Positions 6,251 through 15,944 of a stretch of DNA of 64,000 bases are shown here, in pieces. The translations under genes and the position numbers were made by a program. The DNA is from Prosthecobacter sp. SYSU 5D2 (GTDB lineage Bacteria; Verrucomicrobiota; Verrucomicrobiia; Verrucomicrobiales; Verrucomicrobiaceae), in contig NZ_JBBYXL010000010.1 in NCBI RefSeq assembly GCF_039655865.1, positions 1 through 64,000 on the forward strand, written 5' to 3'. The stretch's first letter is position 1. The number at the start of each line of letters is the position of its first letter. The notes below the pieces were generated by a model, which had not been told where the DNA came from, did no database searches, and saw nothing but the letters and a program-made list of their open reading frames with translations.

Positions 6251-9200
6251 TCAATTTACCGCTAGGGCTTCGGTTCTAGCCCTCACAAGTGCTTCTATCA
6301 CAACAGCCGCCGCCGGGCCACCATTTTGTTGAGTAAAGCCCTGAGCCATATATCCTTCACAAATTTGAGCTTCAGATTGATTACCAGATTCAACTGCCCA
6401 TTTCCAATTTTGGACATGGTTGGTCATGTCTTGCGCTGCTCCTTTTCCGTTAGCGAACATAATCGCCATACCCACAAGACCAGCAGCTCCCCCCACCTTT
6501 AGTCCAAGGGGTACTTTTCCACTGGCATTTCCGACTGATGTCATTGTTCTCTTACTGCTGAAAAAACTCTTTTTAGATTCATATTCCGTCGGGGCCTCTC
6601 CTGGTTTTAGCCGAGGATTTGTGGTATCTTTGGCAAGGTGGTATTTTTCATCACTAAGACGTTGGGTGCCAAGTGATTTATAATCGGGGTGTTCTTTAGC
6701 CAAATGGTCTTGAATTTCACGTTCCACGACCATCCGCTGGGCCTTCGCACTAGTCTGACTTGGATTATCTTCCGCAACGATTGTTCGGGAATAAGCAATT
6801 GTTCCCTCTTTATCCCTCAAGCTCTTCGCTTGATGGTTATGGTCATTCATCCGTTCGGCTGGCGGCCGTTCAGTTTCCCCGACATAGTACTCTTTCGTTT
6901 TGTGATTTATCTCAACATAAACACTGCCGACTTCTTTAGCTGCCAAACCTCTCGGATCGAACTTGCTCCAAGGATTCTGTTTCACATACGCATACAAGTT
7001 GGGGCCGTCCACGAACCCCGCAGGGTCGCGGCTCAGCCACACGCCGGTTTCCAGGTCGCGGTAGCGGAAGCCTTCGTTGAGCAGGCCGGTGGGGTCTTCC
7101 TCTTTGCTGTTGGCGCGCTGGCGGTCTTCGTTGACCCCGGTCTCCTGGGTGCGGCGGCCGTAGGCTTCGTAGCTGGCCTGCCAGGTGATCGCACGGCTAT
7201 GGTTGCTCTGCGCCACGATGTCGCCCCGGCCGTTGCTGAGGCTGTATTTCAGGGTGGTTCCGCGCTGGCTGTAGAGCATGCCGCCTACGCCGCCGCCCAT
7301 GTCCGGGCCGCGCAGGTAATGCACGGTGGGCTGCAGGCTCGGGGTGACGGTGACTGGCGTGCTGCCCTCATACTCGGCCAGGCTGACGCCGCCGGAGAAG
7401 ACCACTGCGCGGTTCTTCGCCGGACCTGTGGCGGGCGTCTCCTGCGTGGCGATGCGTCGTGTGCGGTAGTCATAGGCATAGTGGTGCTCGCCGCCGTCGG
7501 GAGTGTTCACCGTTACCAGCCGGTCCTGCGCGTCCCAGTGGTAGGTGGTCGTGCCGGTGGCCGCTTCCGCCGGTGCTAGCGCGATTGAGGCCGCCCCGCC
7601 GGTGATCGCCTGGCTGGCACGGTTGCCGGCATCGTCATAGATCAGTGTGGCCTGGCGCAGAATGGTCCCTGCTGGCATCTCGCGTTTTTCCCAGGCCGTG
7701 AGCTGGTTGGCGCTGTTGTAATGGTAATCCCAATGGCCCGCGCCGCTGCCGCCAGTCACTGTTTTGCTCGCCCGGTTGTTGGCGTCATCATAGGCATACA
7801 CCGTGTTGGTGTCGCTGCCGCTGCCGGTGGGCAGGTCAATGATTTCTCCGGTCAAGCGGCTGGCATCGTCATAACTGAGCGTCGTGGTCTTCACGCCGCT
7901 ACCGCCCAGCGCACCAGGCCAGCTTTCCTCCTGTGTCATCAAATTGCCCAGGGCGTTGTAAGTCCAGTCAAACTTGGCCAGGATGCCGGTGGGGGTGCGG
8001 TTTTCCAGGCTGCTGTACAGCGTGCGATGCTTCAACCTGCCGGCCAGGTCGTAATCGTTTTCCGTCACCTGGCCGTTGCCAAGCATCAGGATCACGGCTC
8101 GTCCGGCGCGGTCATAACCATAGGTGGTCAGGCGGCCGCCTTCGGCGATGGTCTCAGGCCTGTTCATCGCATCATAACTGGTCTCCACCGTCCGCCCCGT
8201 GCCATAAACGGCGCGGATGCGGTTGCCTGCCACGTCATAAGTGTATGTATGCGTAATACCCTGCGAGGTCTCCGTGAGCATGCGCCCGCCCAGGTCATAG
8301 GTGAAGCTGACGGCGGCCTCCGGGCGGCCCGCCTCCGTGACGGTCAGGACGCGGCCTTTGGCGTCATAAGTCATGGTACGCGACAGCGCAGCGGCTCCGT
8401 CACCGGCAGGGGCGCTGCTGGTCAGCACACGGTCACGCTCATCATAGGTGAAGGTGGTGGTGATATTACGCGGCGAAGTCTGCGTGAGCTTCTGCACCGC
8501 ATTGTAGGTGTGGGTGATCGTGTCGCCGTTGTCAAAGGTCTGCGTGAGCAGCCGGTTCAGCCCGTCATAGGTGAAATCCGTCTCCTGGTCCTTGCCATCC
8601 ACCACCTTCGTGCGGTTGCCTGCGGCATCGTATTCAAACCGGTTGAGGATGTTCTCCGGGTCCACGCTGGTCAGCAGGCGGCTGTGCGCATCGTAAGTGT
8701 TGGTCGTCGTATGGCCCAGGGCATTGGTCAGCGTCAGCACATTGCCGCGCGTGTCATGCGTGCTGCGGGTTTTGTTCTGCAGCGCATCCGTCACCGCATA
8801 CACGCGGCCCGCGCGGTCATAGGCCTTCGTGGTCACGCCGCCGCCTGTGTCCTCCACGCTCAGCACCTGGCCGGCAGCATCATAGACCGTCTTGCTCACC
8901 AGGCGCACAAACTCCGCCGCCTCCGCATCCCACACCGGTGGGCTCACCGTCTGGATGGGCCGGTTGCGGGCATCGTAAAAGGTGTACGTGATGCCTCCCA
9001 GCGGACCTTTTTGCGTGAGCTGGTTGCCCGCCGCATCATACGTGTATTCCAGCACCGGGGTCTCACCGCCCACAGCGGGAAGCTCCGTGCGGATCAGCCG
9101 CCCGGCGGCGTCATAATGCATCATCGTCGCCGCTTCCGCCTCATCCACGGTGCAGAACACCTTGCCGTCGTGGGTATAGTAATGCCGCACCGTGGTGTCA

Positions 9201-12200
9201 TCCGGATAGGTCGTTTCTATCACCTGGCCAAAGGCATCATAAACATGCTCCGTGGTCCGGTTCAGCGGATCCGTGATGGTCAGCGGATTGCCCACCGCGT
9301 CATAGGTCGTGTGGGTGCTGCCATAACCCGCCACCGTTTTCGTGACGGGCCGGTAAAGCTTGTCATACACAAACGTGGTCACCACGCCGCGCGGATCCGT
9401 CACCTTCGTCGGTTTAAAGCCGCTCACATCAAACACCCCGCCTCCGGAGTTGGCCCCATATTCATAAGAGGTCACCTGCCCCCCGTCATTGACCTCCTTC
9501 AGGCGGCCGATGCCGTCATAAGTATAAGTGGTCACCTTTCCGCCAGGGTCGGTCTGGGTTTGGATCTGGCCGCGGGAGGTGTAGGTCGTGCTTTGGACGA
9601 TATCACCGTTATAGACCATCTGGCCGGTCACCTCATTGTATGTCGCGGTGGTGTAGTTGGGATCGGCCGCCCAATCGCCGTCCAGATTGAGAGTGGTGGA
9701 GATCCTTCGGTTCAGGTCGTCGTAGCCATGGAAGGTATACACGCGGTTTTCATTACTTTCACGCCACAGATTGCCATGGTCATCATACTCGAAAGTTTTA
9801 TATTTGCCGTCGTCATAGACCACCGAAGTCAGGAGATTTCTAGCACCATAACCATATCCAAAATTGGTGAGCCTCCCCAGCCCATCAATCACTGTGCGTT
9901 TGTTTCCATTGAAATCGCAAATAGTAGTTGTGGAACTGATCTCGACAAAATCCTGGTCTTCATAGGTTCCTATCGTCTGAGTCTTTTCTGTCCACAAGCC
10001 GCCGTCCAGCGTCGTCAGAATCACCGTGGGCGGCATGTTTTCCTGGGCAGTGGATGAGATGGTTTCCTTGACCACCAGGCCTTTGAATGTCTCATGGTAT
10101 TCATAGGTGGTGATCTTTCCTGCACCGCCAGGAACCATGACCGTCTCAGACAGGCGTCTGCCGGTGACAGGTTCCACCTCATAACTGGTGAGAATTCCCC
10201 GCTCATCCTGGATGGATGACATCACCCGGGTATCAGGTGCATAGGTGAAGTGCTTTTCCCCAGCCATCGCATTGACCTCCTTGACCGGGTCATCATAATA
10301 AAAACCGGACATTCCAGAGAACTGGTTGCCCGCATGTTCGTATTCGAAAGTGGTGGTGTTACCGGAAGCATCCGTCGCGGATGCCAGGGCCATGCCGGCG
10401 GCGACATTAAATTCATAGGACTCTGTGACAGGTAAACCGGTGGTTCCCTGGCATTGAATGCTCATGTTCAGATAATTCACCAAAAAATGAGTGGATGTCA
10501 GGTCATCATCCGGCCCATTCCTGTTTTTACCCCAGGCAGGATCGAAGATGACGGGGTCGGTAAACTGGTACGTCGTGGTCTGGTCCGGCATGGTGACAAT
10601 GTTGACGACGCCTGGTGCAAACACCTGGCCGCCAATCGGTGCCGTGAGTCCCGGTCCGGCATCCCGGCTGCCTTGAAACGAGATTACGGATTCAGGGCTG
10701 TAGATCTTTTGCACCATGAAAGGCAGCCCCATCTGGATTCTCTCCATAGGAAGATTGTTGACCATTTCCTGAAAACGGACACTTTGGTCCGATATCCAAT
10801 TGAACAAATACTCTCTTCCCAGTTCATCTACGATGCGGAAAAGGTCAATATGATGGAAAGTCAGAACCTTGGTGGGGTCCGCTGGGGTGGGGTCCTGCAC
10901 CTGCCTATACTGGTAATCATAGTAAACGGTGGTCCAGTTCTTGGTCACAGAACGAAGCGCGGACAGCCCCCCGGGTGAGGGGAACGTATTGTCTTCGTGC
11001 GCCACATAGGAATAAGTAATGATGTGCCCCAGCGGATCACGGATCTCGGTGACTTTGCCATTGTGCTGCTTGATCTGGATCTCACGGCCGGTCCGATGAG
11101 GATCATAGATCCGGCTGGGTATCAGCGTGTCATTGCTGGCATAATGATAAACTAGCTCGTTTCCCCAGCGGTCCGTCACCTTTTTCAGCCTTGCATAAGT
11201 GATCTTGCTGCCGCGGCCTTCATCAGTGATGCGGTCACTGGGCATGATCTGTTCGATGCTGGTCAGTTCGTACTCGCAGACTGTGCCAAATTTTTTACGC
11301 AGGATTGCCTGGCTAAGGTCCTCACCCTCCGTGGTCAGGGTGTTAAAACTGGTCTTGGCATCATTCAATTCGTCACGAGAGTGCTGCCAGACCTCGTCCT
11401 GCAAAAGGAACTGCTGGCGAGCGCCCTGCTCATCCACCACCGTCGCCCGAAGGCTGGCGGTGCTGAATTTTCCCAGGGTTTCATAGCGGATGTAGGAACA
11501 GATGTTGGACGACCAGCCGGGACCAAAGGCGGCCTCCGGGCGCTCCCACGGCCGAAGACCTGAACGGTTGTTCCAAATCTCCGTCGCCAGATCTCTGCGG
11601 ACCATCAGGGGTAGAAGACTGTCTGCCGTTTCTGCATAAACATCACTGACGGAATGCCTGAGCTGACGGTTAAACGCATCCACATAGGTCTCCTCAGGAT
11701 TCTGCCCGGACTCGTCCTGCTGCTGGGGCTTGGCATCGGGAATGGGCAGCCCGTTGATGCCGATTTTCCGGTAGCGCGGGCCGCTGGAGTCACTGATAGA
11801 AACACCTCCAACCAAGGTAGGCGGATCCGGGGGGGCTTCCACAGGCACCACAGTGATCTCCTTCTCCTCCCCCGGCGCGGGAGCCAAGATGACTTCTGAG
11901 CGCGGATTTCCAGAATCCAGCATTTGAAAGAGCTCCCCATCCACCCTCACCGCCACGATCCCCCAGCTTTTATCGTCCTCCGGCGGGAGCAAATCTACCT
12001 GCGCCGTTTCTTTGTAACTCGTATCTGGGGTGATCGGGAGCCCTCCATCCTCGCATGTGCAGTCGTCTGAGCCACCCAGCAACGGATGTGTGCATGGAAT
12101 CCGGCCATCTTCACAATCTAGATTAGTGCAGGCTGGAGTGACAAAACCGCTCCCATCACAACTGAGGCACCCAGGTTGGGGGGGGGCACAATTTGGGCAG

Positions 12201-15001
12201 TCTCCGTTTTGGCATTCTGTACAAGCAATATCGGTTCTACCGGTGTCGTAGCAGGTTGCGCAGCCTGTCGGCCAGTCGATTTTACCTGTGCCACTACAGT
12301 TCGAACAGTCCTCACCCAGGTAAAGCCAGCCTTGTCCGCCGCACTCCGTGCAGTCCTCTTTAGGTGTGTGATATTGACAGTCCGTGCAATTGCCACGGAC
12401 AGACGCATCACCGCCACATGTAGCGCAATATCCAGACCCGCCGCAGGTATTACAATGGTTATTGCATTCAACACAGACTTGCTCTGCCGGACATTGAATG
12501 CATTGTGTGTAACCTTCGCCCGCACAGTCACCGCAGATATCGCCGTGGCAAAAAATGCAATCTCCAAGGTTAGGATCCTCCGGTGTGCCGCCCACGCTGG
12601 ATTTGATGGTATTGCTGGCGCTGATTGACTCGCTTGTTGAAGTTTTATACTCCCCGGTGGAGGAATCAGTGACGGTTCTGTAAACCGTAATTTTAGTATC
12701 ATAGGAGGGCAGTCCCTCTGGCGGATCTCCGCTCTCCCAGCCGCCGCCTTCATTGAAGGACTTGTTGACCGGTGTGCCGGCCTCCAGATCCGCCCGAATC
12801 TGAGCTTGATAACGCTGCAGCAGGCCTCCAGGCACGGTGGGTGCCGTGGGGGCGCTTTGCTGGTGGAAGGTGTCCGTGTCATGGGCACCGCTCTGTGAAT
12901 CTTGAAGCCGGGGATGTGTGCCGTAACGAAACTCCGTGAGATTGCTCAGCCGGTCATTGTCTTCATCCCGTCCCGCATCCACAGGGGAGCGGACATCCAG
13001 AAAGTACTTATGCTCCCACACATCAGGCATACCGTCTCCATCGGCATCTCCGGTGACCAGAGACTGATGCCATGATTTTCCCCATACTTGGTTAATCCAG
13101 GTCATGTCTGGCGTACTCCCGTTCGTTTCCGGATTGCCAGGGTCAAGCGCGTAAACCATCTCCTCAAAGTTCAGCACCCCATCGCCGTCCAAATCCTCCA
13201 CGGAATCCCCAAAAGTGTATTTGTCGAAATGCCCTGGATAAACCGTGTTCCAGTAGTCTTCCTGGATGTCGGTCATGCCGTCACGGTCATTATCATAGAC
13301 ATGCAAATTTCCATCCAGGCGCGTGCCCTGGAGGTACTCCTGCAAATTGCTGGTATGATCCGCATCCAGGTCGCCCTGAGCATCTTCAGGATTAATCGAA
13401 CTCATGGCCGGAGCATAAAAATTCTCAATGGCATCCGGGATCCCGTCATTGTCACTGTCCGTGACATCCACCATCAGGCTGTCCAGATAAAGTGAACTTA
13501 ATGAATGCGGATTGTTCGGGTCCGAAAAATAGACCGCGAGTTCATCCAGATCTGTCAGCCCGTCATCATCCGTGTCAATTTTCCAGGGATCAGTCCCATA
13601 CATGATTTCCTCCCCATCATAGAGACCGTCGCCATCTGAGTCAGCCAGCCAAGGATCCGTATAAAAAACGTACACTTCATCATCGTCTGTCAGACCATCA
13701 CCGTCAGAATCAAGCGGCTCATAAACTTCCTCGCTATCATTGGTACCATTGTAGTTCCAGTCTTCCCACAAGTTTGGGTCATCCGGGTGAGAATCATTTC
13801 CGTCATGATGTCCGTCTCCGTCCATGTCTGACGGTGGATCGTCTACTGGTGGATCGTCACCTTCATTGTATCCGTTGGCATCCCAGTCACTCCATAAATG
13901 CAGATCATAGGGATGGGAGTCATCCTGATTGAAAAAACCATCCCCATCTTCGTCCCCGTAGGGATCCAGTTCGACGGGGTCGTCATTGTTTCCATCATAA
14001 TCCCAGTCGCACCACAAATATGGATCGTAGGGGTGGGAGTCATCTTGATTTAGGACAGTGTCGCCATCTTCATCTCCATAAGGATCCAGCTCAAGTATTT
14101 CATCATTGTTGCCGTCGCCATCCCAGTCACTCCATAAGTTCGGGTCATAGGGGTGGGAGTCGTCCTGATTGATAACATTGTCCCCATCTTCGTCTGAATA
14201 AGGATCCAGTTCAACGGGTTCGTCGTTGCTGCCGTCATCATCCCAGTCGCACCACAAATTTAGATCATAGGGGTGGGAGTCGTCTTGATTGAGAACACTG
14301 TCGCCGTCTTCGTCCCCATAGGGATCCAGTTCGACGGGCTCGTCATTGTTTCCATCATAATCCCAGTCGCACCACAGATTTGGATCCTCAGGATGAGAGT
14401 CGTCCTGGTTGGCATAACTGTCCCCGTCATCGTCACCATATGGGTCTGACTCCTCAGCCATAAACGGATCTGGATCATCGATGTTTTTGATGCCATCTCC
14501 ATCCCAGTCAAAATAGCTGTGTCCTGGACCGTCCACGGAATAGTCCACGCCGTAGTATCCATAGGCTTCATCGTGATCGCTGTAACCGTTGTCATTGGTA
14601 TCCCAGTCCAGGGGGTCATAACCACTGTCTATTCCGCCCAATAAATCCACCTCATCACCATCCGTGATGCCGTCCGCATCGGTGTCCGGATTGAGCGGGT
14701 CGGTGCCCCACGCGATCTCCCTTTCATTGGACATCCCGTCACCATCGGAGTCCAAATTATCGGAATGATACCACCAAAGCTCCCCATCATCCCAGACGCC
14801 ATTGTCATTCCAATCTTCAAACTGGATGATGTCGGCTCCGTTGTCATAGGATCCAATGGTCACCCCAAAGGATGAAGGCAGCAGGGAGAACGGCAGGACG
14901 GCCAGCAGCAGACTGTGCACTAGCAGCCTGAAGCCTTCATGCCGCCGGATGAAACTGAGCAGCAAGGTGTCACGAAATCGGGAACTTCGGGAGTGCTTCA
15001 T
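6251..15001 (-). CDS. Giant secreted RHS toxin with Ca-type repeats, DnaJ-like Cys-rich block and GIY-YIG tip
   Basis: 2916 residues from the ATG at 15001, chosen because a signal-like hydrophobic stretch follows (about residues 25-48) and the upstream gene ends 13 bases before it. Domains in order: Asp-rich TSP3/calcium-type repeats (about 55-560) including 40-residue tandem copies; a Cys-rich block with at least five CxxCxGxG motifs as in DnaJ zinc fingers (about 809-984); RHS plug and YD repeats (about 1150-2600); and the core terminus SRDPAGFVDGPNLYAYV and FDPRGL (about 2650-2684). The tip (2685-2916) has a GIY-YIG nuclease pattern: VYVEIN, then YYVGETER, with candidate catalytic Glu in MVVEREIQ. 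A Gly-rich hydrophobic segment, GGAAGLVGMAIMF, follows near residue 2835. The likely role is a contact-delivered DNA-cutting toxin. Base composition drops sharply at the core-tip border. Confidence 0.88.
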   Translation of the reverse strand: MKHSRSSRFRDTLLLSFIRRHEGFRLLVHSLLLAVLPFSLLPSSFGVTIGSYDNGADIIQFEDWNDNGVWDDGELWWYHSDNLDSDGDGMSNEREIAWGTDPLNPDTDADGITDGDEVDLLGGIDSGYDPLDWDTNDNGYSDHDEAYGYYGVDYSVDGPGHSYFDWDGDGIKNIDDPDPFMAEESDPYGDDDGDSYANQDDSHPEDPNLWCDWDYDGNNDEPVELDPYGDEDGDSVLNQDDSHPYDLNLWCDWDDDGSNDEPVELDPYSDEDGDNVINQDDSHPYDPNLWSDWDGDGNNDEILELDPYGDEDGDTVLNQDDSHPYDPYLWCDWDYDGNNDDPVELDPYGDEDGDGFFNQDDSHPYDLHLWSDWDANGYNEGDDPPVDDPPSDMDGDGHHDGNDSHPDDPNLWEDWNYNGTNDSEEVYEPLDSDGDGLTDDDEVYVFYTDPWLADSDGDGLYDGEEIMYGTDPWKIDTDDDGLTDLDELAVYFSDPNNPHSLSSLYLDSLMVDVTDSDNDGIPDAIENFYAPAMSSINPEDAQGDLDADHTSNLQEYLQGTRLDGNLHVYDNDRDGMTDIQEDYWNTVYPGHFDKYTFGDSVEDLDGDGVLNFEEMVYALDPGNPETNGSTPDMTWINQVWGKSWHQSLVTGDADGDGMPDVWEHKYFLDVRSPVDAGRDEDNDRLSNLTEFRYGTHPRLQDSQSGAHDTDTFHQQSAPTAPTVPGGLLQRYQAQIRADLEAGTPVNKSFNEGGGWESGDPPEGLPSYDTKITVYRTVTDSSTGEYKTSTSESISASNTIKSSVGGTPEDPNLGDCIFCHGDICGDCAGEGYTQCIQCPAEQVCVECNNHCNTCGGSGYCATCGGDASVRGNCTDCQYHTPKEDCTECGGQGWLYLGEDCSNCSGTGKIDWPTGCATCYDTGRTDIACTECQNGDCPNCAPPQPGCLSCDGSGFVTPACTNLDCEDGRIPCTHPLLGGSDDCTCEDGGLPITPDTSYKETAQVDLLPPEDDKSWGIVAVRVDGELFQMLDSGNPRSEVILAPAPGEEKEITVVPVEAPPDPPTLVGGVSISDSSGPRYRKIGINGLPIPDAKPQQQDESGQNPEETYVDAFNRQLRHSVSDVYAETADSLLPLMVRRDLATEIWNNRSGLRPWERPEAAFGPGWSSNICSYIRYETLGKFSTASLRATVVDEQGARQQFLLQDEVWQHSRDELNDAKTSFNTLTTEGEDLSQAILRKKFGTVCEYELTSIEQIMPSDRITDEGRGSKITYARLKKVTDRWGNELVYHYASNDTLIPSRIYDPHRTGREIQIKQHNGKVTEIRDPLGHIITYSYVAHEDNTFPSPGGLSALRSVTKNWTTVYYDYQYRQVQDPTPADPTKVLTFHHIDLFRIVDELGREYLFNWISDQSVRFQEMVNNLPMERIQMGLPFMVQKIYSPESVISFQGSRDAGPGLTAPIGGQVFAPGVVNIVTMPDQTTTYQFTDPVIFDPAWGKNRNGPDDDLTSTHFLVNYLNMSIQCQGTTGLPVTESYEFNVAAGMALASATDASGNTTTFEYEHAGNQFSGMSGFYYDDPVKEVNAMAGEKHFTYAPDTRVMSSIQDERGILTSYEVEPVTGRRLSETVMVPGGAGKITTYEYHETFKGLVVKETISSTAQENMPPTVILTTLDGGLWTEKTQTIGTYEDQDFVEISSTTTICDFNGNKRTVIDGLGRLTNFGYGYGARNLLTSVVYDDGKYKTFEYDDHGNLWRESNENRVYTFHGYDDLNRRISTTLNLDGDWAADPNYTTATYNEVTGQMVYNGDIVQSTTYTSRGQIQTQTDPGGKVTTYTYDGIGRLKEVNDGGQVTSYEYGANSGGGVFDVSGFKPTKVTDPRGVVTTFVYDKLYRPVTKTVAGYGSTHTTYDAVGNPLTITDPLNRTTEHVYDAFGQVIETTYPDDTTVRHYYTHDGKVFCTVDEAEAATMMHYDAAGRLIRTELPAVGGETPVLEYTYDAAGNQLTQKGPLGGITYTFYDARNRPIQTVSPPVWDAEAAEFVRLVSKTVYDAAGQVLSVEDTGGGVTTKAYDRAGRVYAVTDALQNKTRSTHDTRGNVLTLTNALGHTTTNTYDAHSRLLTSVDPENILNRFEYDAAGNRTKVVDGKDQETDFTYDGLNRLLTQTFDNGDTITHTYNAVQKLTQTSPRNITTTFTYDERDRVLTSSAPAGDGAAALSRTMTYDAKGRVLTVTEAGRPEAAVSFTYDLGGRMLTETSQGITHTYTYDVAGNRIRAVYGTGRTVETSYDAMNRPETIAEGGRLTTYGYDRAGRAVILMLGNGQVTENDYDLAGRLKHRTLYSSLENRTPTGILAKFDWTYNALGNLMTQEESWPGALGGSGVKTTTLSYDDASRLTGEIIDLPTGSGSDTNTVYAYDDANNRASKTVTGGSGAGHWDYHYNSANQLTAWEKREMPAGTILRQATLIYDDAGNRASQAITGGAASIALAPAEAATGTTTYHWDAQDRLVTVNTPDGGEHHYAYDYRTRRIATQETPATGPAKNRAVVFSGGVSLAEYEGSTPVTVTPSLQPTVHYLRGPDMGGGVGGMLYSQRGTTLKYSLSNGRGDIVAQSNHSRAITWQASYEAYGRRTQETGVNEDRQRANSKEEDPTGLLNEGFRYRDLETGVWLSRDPAGFVDGPNLYAYVKQNPWSKFDPRGLAAKEVGSVYVEINHKTKEYYVGETERPPAERMNDHNHQAKSLRDKEGTIAYSRTIVAEDNPSQTSAKAQRMVVEREIQDHLAKEHPDYKSLGTQRLSDEKYHLAKDTTNPRLKPGEAPTEYESKKSFFSSKRTMTSVGNASGKVPLGLKVGGAAGLVGMAIMFANGKGAAQDMTNHVQNWKWAVESGNQSEAQICEGYMAQGFTQQNGGPAAAVVIEALVRARTEALAVN
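13730..14449 (-). repeat. Six tandem 120-bp repeats inside the RHS gene
   Basis: The 40-residue unit begins DPYGDEDGDSVLNQDDSHPY and continues through LWCDWD and NDEPVEL. It recurs every 120 bp: four clear copies, a fifth with a slightly longer end, and a more diverged sixth. The DxDGDxxxNxDD pattern is the calcium-binding TSP3/EF-loop type. High DNA identity between copies suggests recent expansion or contraction by recombination. Confidence 0.85.
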
Positions 15002-15014
15002 GGTTGGGAGGAGC

Positions 15015-15596
15015 TTAATTGCTTTTAGGAGCTGGGGCAGATTTTGGAGCGTGCTGTGCTGGGGACGCAGGCTGGGAGGGCCTGGCAGGAGCGATTCCGG
15101 TCTGTCCGCCAGGACCTGGGGGTGATGCAGGGCGCGGACGGGAAGTGAGGGGCCGCTGGGGGCTGCCGGGGCGTGGTGCTGTGCTGCTGCCGGACGTGGA
15201 ATGAAGCATTGGCCGCTGCCCCACGGGAGGAGATCCAGGGGCAGTATTCCGGGCAAGCGGTGAACTGGTCTGGCTGGCAGGAGGTCCGGGTAGCGGCAGT
15301 TTCCTAGCGGGTATTTGTACGGCTTTTGAAGGATCCAGCTTTGTTTGCGGGGCAGGCAGAACAAAGGCGGTGCAAACCGTTATAAAATAAAATGGCCATA
15401 CCGAAAGACTGAAAAATCGGCTGAACCCATGCATGGTCCTGGCTGACCATTCCTTGCCGGTATCCGCACCGATACCGGCATCCACAGTCGCTAGTAGCAA
15501 CAAGCAAACTAGTACATTCATTCCCGCAGGATCAGAATGAATGGAGGCAAGAAACAGGACTAAAACCGCCAGGCCTTTGATGATGGGTGATGGCAT
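15015..15596 (-). CDS. Small membrane protein with Pro-rich tail, operon partner of the RHS gene
   Basis: A 193-residue protein. The first part has three hydrophobic segments (about residues 5-20, 25-42 and 60-82) and the rest (about 85-193) is a low-complexity Pro/Ala/Ser-rich tail containing PGPPASQ and PGPGGQ. The start at 15596 is supported by GAGAGG a few bases upstream. It ends 13 bases before the RHS start on the same strand, so the two are probably one transcript and the protein may help RHS export, anchoring or folding. I recognise no family; the partner role is inferred from position only. Confidence 0.65.
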   Translation of the reverse strand: MPSPIIKGLAVLVLFLASIHSDPAGMNVLVCLLLLATVDAGIGADTGKEWSARTMHGFSRFFSLSVWPFYFITVCTAFVLPAPQTKLDPSKAVQIPARKLPLPGPPASQTSSPLARNTAPGSPPVGQRPMLHSTSGSSTAPRPGSPQRPLTSRPRPASPPGPGGQTGIAPARPSQPASPAQHAPKSAPAPKSN

Positions 15597-15944
15597 AAAT
15601 ACCTCTCAATAAAATTGTTTTTTCGCAGGTTTACTAAATTGGATGACCCAATAACAAGTAATTATTTTCATGATCGTAAAATAATGACATGAATGCATGA
15701 AGTCACTCTGCATAAGGTAAAGTAAAGCATTTACGTACCCATAAAGGTATTTCTTGGGGTGATCATTTCAGTGAAACTGTGATGAGACAAATTATTTCAC
15801 GAGCGATCAAGCAGGCTAATTTCGTAGAGCTGATTGAATAGAGGTGACGGACTGCTGGTTCTTCGCATCGCTTGGCTTTACAGTTCGTCCGGCAACTTGT
15901 TTCTTGTTTTTGGCATTATGTTTTTCCAAGCTGTATCTCCAACC
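15597..15944. other. AT-rich divergent intergenic region
   Basis: About 350 bases between the minus-strand membrane protein-RHS operon and the plus-strand DUF3472 gene. It is clearly AT-rich and should hold both promoters, but I cannot assign -35/-10 pairs with confidence. An in-frame ATG at 15834 upstream of the chosen 15945 start would add 37 residues that look less like a signal peptide. Confidence 0.4.

Noticed and set aside
7721-10057. Long plus-strand open frame (778 codons) opposite the giant RHS gene
   Set aside because: It is antisense to RHS YD repeats, with His/Ile/Gly-rich low-information sequence; it is a by-product of the repeated, GC-rich coding strand.
13730-14449. Regularly spaced repeats considered as a CRISPR array
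   Set aside because: The period is 120 bp, in frame, and encodes calcium-type protein repeats with no variable spacers.
15001-15364. N-terminal extension of the giant RHS frame up to 15364
   Set aside because: The extension is Pro-rich, overlaps the coding region of the upstream membrane protein in another frame and hides the signal peptide; ATG 15001 fits better.
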